Below are positions 62,899 through 64,000 of a stretch of DNA of 64,000 nt, piece by piece; within the stretch, counting starts at the first letter, position 1, and the number at the start of each line of letters is the position of its first letter. Origin of the DNA: Anticarsia gemmatalis (lineage: Eukaryota > Arthropoda > Insecta > Lepidoptera > Erebidae). The notes beneath the pieces are model-generated. The model searched no databases and was not told the origin of the DNA. It saw nothing but the letters and a program-made list of their open reading frames with translations. The stretch spans positions 7,881,501 through 7,945,500 of the forward strand of contig NC_134747.1 in assembly GCF_050436995.1 (NCBI RefSeq), written 5' to 3'. A program made the translations under genes and the position numbers.

Positions 62899-63768
62899 AT
62901 GGCAAGATTAGCTGTGTTGTGTTATATTTTATTTCAATATCTCATCACAAGAATATTGGCCGAGGAAGTAACTAGTAAGTGATGATTTTTAATATTTAAA
63001 ACTTTACTTGTAGTTTAGAATAGCAACATTTCTCAATTTGATGCTTTAATTATGTCGTTTACGTAATATTTTGGATTTACAGTTACAATACCCATTAATG
63101 ACACAGTGGAGGGCGATGGTACGTATACTTGATTTTGAGTAAACTATTCAGATATTTGAAATAATATTTATAATATAAAAATATGTTGACATTTTGTATT
63201 TTCAGTCGAAGAGTTAAATAAAACTGCAATTCTGCGCTACGGACATCATAGAACCGAACCCTGTCAGGAGTTCAAAAAAGTGTACGTTTGTATTATAGGT
63301 TGTCTCGATGAGGGTTACCATCTTGCTAGGTCAGACAGAAATTGCAAATGTACCTGCTTTAAAGACCCCGCCAAAGAAGAATTCTACAATAAAACATACA
63401 AGAATTGGAAGATACCAACTACTTATATACCAGAGTGGGCTACGAAAAGTACAGAGTTTGTCAATACGACGAATTATGACGATTATGATACTGATCGACC
63501 TCAAGACTCAACGGGAAATCAGGAAGGTGATAATACAGGAGGTGGCGGAGAGGATGGTGGGAACCCTGAAGAAGGAGGTGAACCAGGGACTGCGGAAAAT
63601 GGGGACCCTGCACCAGACGAGGAGCAACCACCTGAGGGAGAAGAGCCAGCACCCGAAGGAGAAGAACCAGCTCCTGAAGAGGGCGGGGATCAACCAGGGG
63701 AGGAGCCAGCTCCTGAAGAGCAACCAGGGGAAGAACCAGCCCCTGAAGAAGAACCTGCCGAAACATAA
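62899..63768 (+). CDS. Secreted six-cysteine protein with Pro/Glu-rich repetitive tail (224 aa)
   Basis: Three exons: 62899-62974, 63083-63118 (36 bp) and 63206-63768. Both introns are phase 1 (GTAAGT...TTTACAG and GTACGT...TTTTCAG) and the frame stays open through the joins. Residues 1-21 are a signal peptide (MARLAVLCYILFQYLI, cleavage likely after ILA). The micro-exon encodes most of ITIPINDTVEGD. Six cysteines at 57, 66, 70, 84, 86 and 88 have exactly the spacing of the first gene, with YG at 49-50, GY at 74-75 and CKCTC at the end. A linker with N-T-T/N-K-T glycosylation sites follows. The last 85 or so residues are Gly/Glu/Pro-rich, with four near-copies of GEEPAPE. The tail makes the protein very acidic. 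Probably a tandem duplicate of the first gene. Function unknown; an extracellular, perhaps structural, mucin-like or defence role is only a guess. Confidence 0.8.
63609..63755 (+). repeat. Coding tandem repeat (Pro/Glu-rich tail)
   Basis: Imperfect units of about 24-30 bp built on ggagaagaaccagctcctga encode GEEPAPE(E/G) four times. The DNA itself is repetitive, so copy number may vary between alleles. Long frames on the other strand and in the other frame here are products of the repeat. Confidence 0.7.
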
Positions 63769-64000
63769 ATAGTTATTTTACCTATAACGATGCCATTATT
63801 GATATACAACATTACACGGGTATGACTGGGTTTCCTCTCCTTCCTGACCTCATCCTATCAGCTCAAGACTACAAATAATAATTTGGTCGCAATTTCAAGC
63901 ATCTGCAGGCTAATAATGCGTGGTCGTGGTTATACCTGTGTCGTTTTATGTATTCATCTTGAAGTTGAAGCCTGTGTTAAGGCACCGAGCCTTAACACAA
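63769..64000. other. 3' flank of the second gene
   Basis: No canonical AATAAA is seen soon after the stop; the nearest variant is AATAAT at about 63875. The stretch ends in the hairpin at 63973-63999. Nothing else recognised. Confidence 0.4.
63973..63999. other. Hairpin, 11-bp perfect stem with 5-base loop
   Basis: tgtgttaaggc and gccttaacaca are exact complements around accga. It lies at the window edge about 205 bp after the second gene's stop. It could be part of a repeat that continues to the right or a structured 3' end. Confidence 0.6.

Noticed and set aside
63308..63772. Alternative 154-residue plus frame and 101-residue minus frame
   Set aside because: Shadows of the repetitive Pro/Glu-rich tail of the second six-cysteine gene.

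Overview
The window looks like nuclear DNA of a ditrysian moth or butterfly (Lepidoptera). It is AT-rich with short CpG-dense patches. It carries lepidopteran-type repeats: non-autonomous Helitrons starting TCTATACTAATATTATAAAG and ending GGTCAGCTAG, tRNA-derived SINEs with A and B boxes, and non-LTR retrotransposon tails of the 'CACTTGGCCAGC...GTGGGACA' kind. The only convincing host genes are split by short introns with canonical GT/AG ends. The host assignment rests on recalled repeat families, not on a search.

Layout. From 1 to about 61.2 kb is essentially a gene desert. It holds two MITE-like inverted-repeat elements (4455-4630, 30438-30589), a full-length SINE (20394-20607), a SINE head on the minus strand (26328-26404), a head-to-tail pair of Helitrons (25616-26109), retrotransposon tails (40525-40619, 58152-58368), two single Helitrons (58370-58616, 60882-61155), and two larger elements. 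The first is a 2.66-kb, nearly perfect palindrome at 37650-40304. Its arms contain three 139-bp tandem repeats, a Helitron, and coding exons of an invertebrate gene family of uncertain function. The second is a decayed pogo-like DNA transposon at 51395-53165. It has TA target duplications, 26-bp terminal repeats, at least ten copies of the motif GCGTCCA on both strands, and a truncated, stop-interrupted transposase on the minus strand.

The right end (61.5-63.8 kb) holds two intact, tandem, same-strand genes for small secreted proteins of 169 and 224 residues. They share a signal peptide, a phase-1 intron just after it, and one six-cysteine module with identical spacing (YG-x6-C-x8-C-x3-C-x3-GY-x8-C-K-C-[ST]-C). 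Each then has its own low-complexity tail, Thr-rich in the first and Pro/Glu/Gly-rich in the second. They look like products of a local duplication with diverging tails. I do not recognise the family.

Most other open frames are of a length expected by chance, lie in GC-rich patches open on both strands, or are shadows of repeats. The best candidates for something undescribed are the six-cysteine gene pair and the palindrome, which could make a long hairpin RNA carrying pieces of a coding gene.
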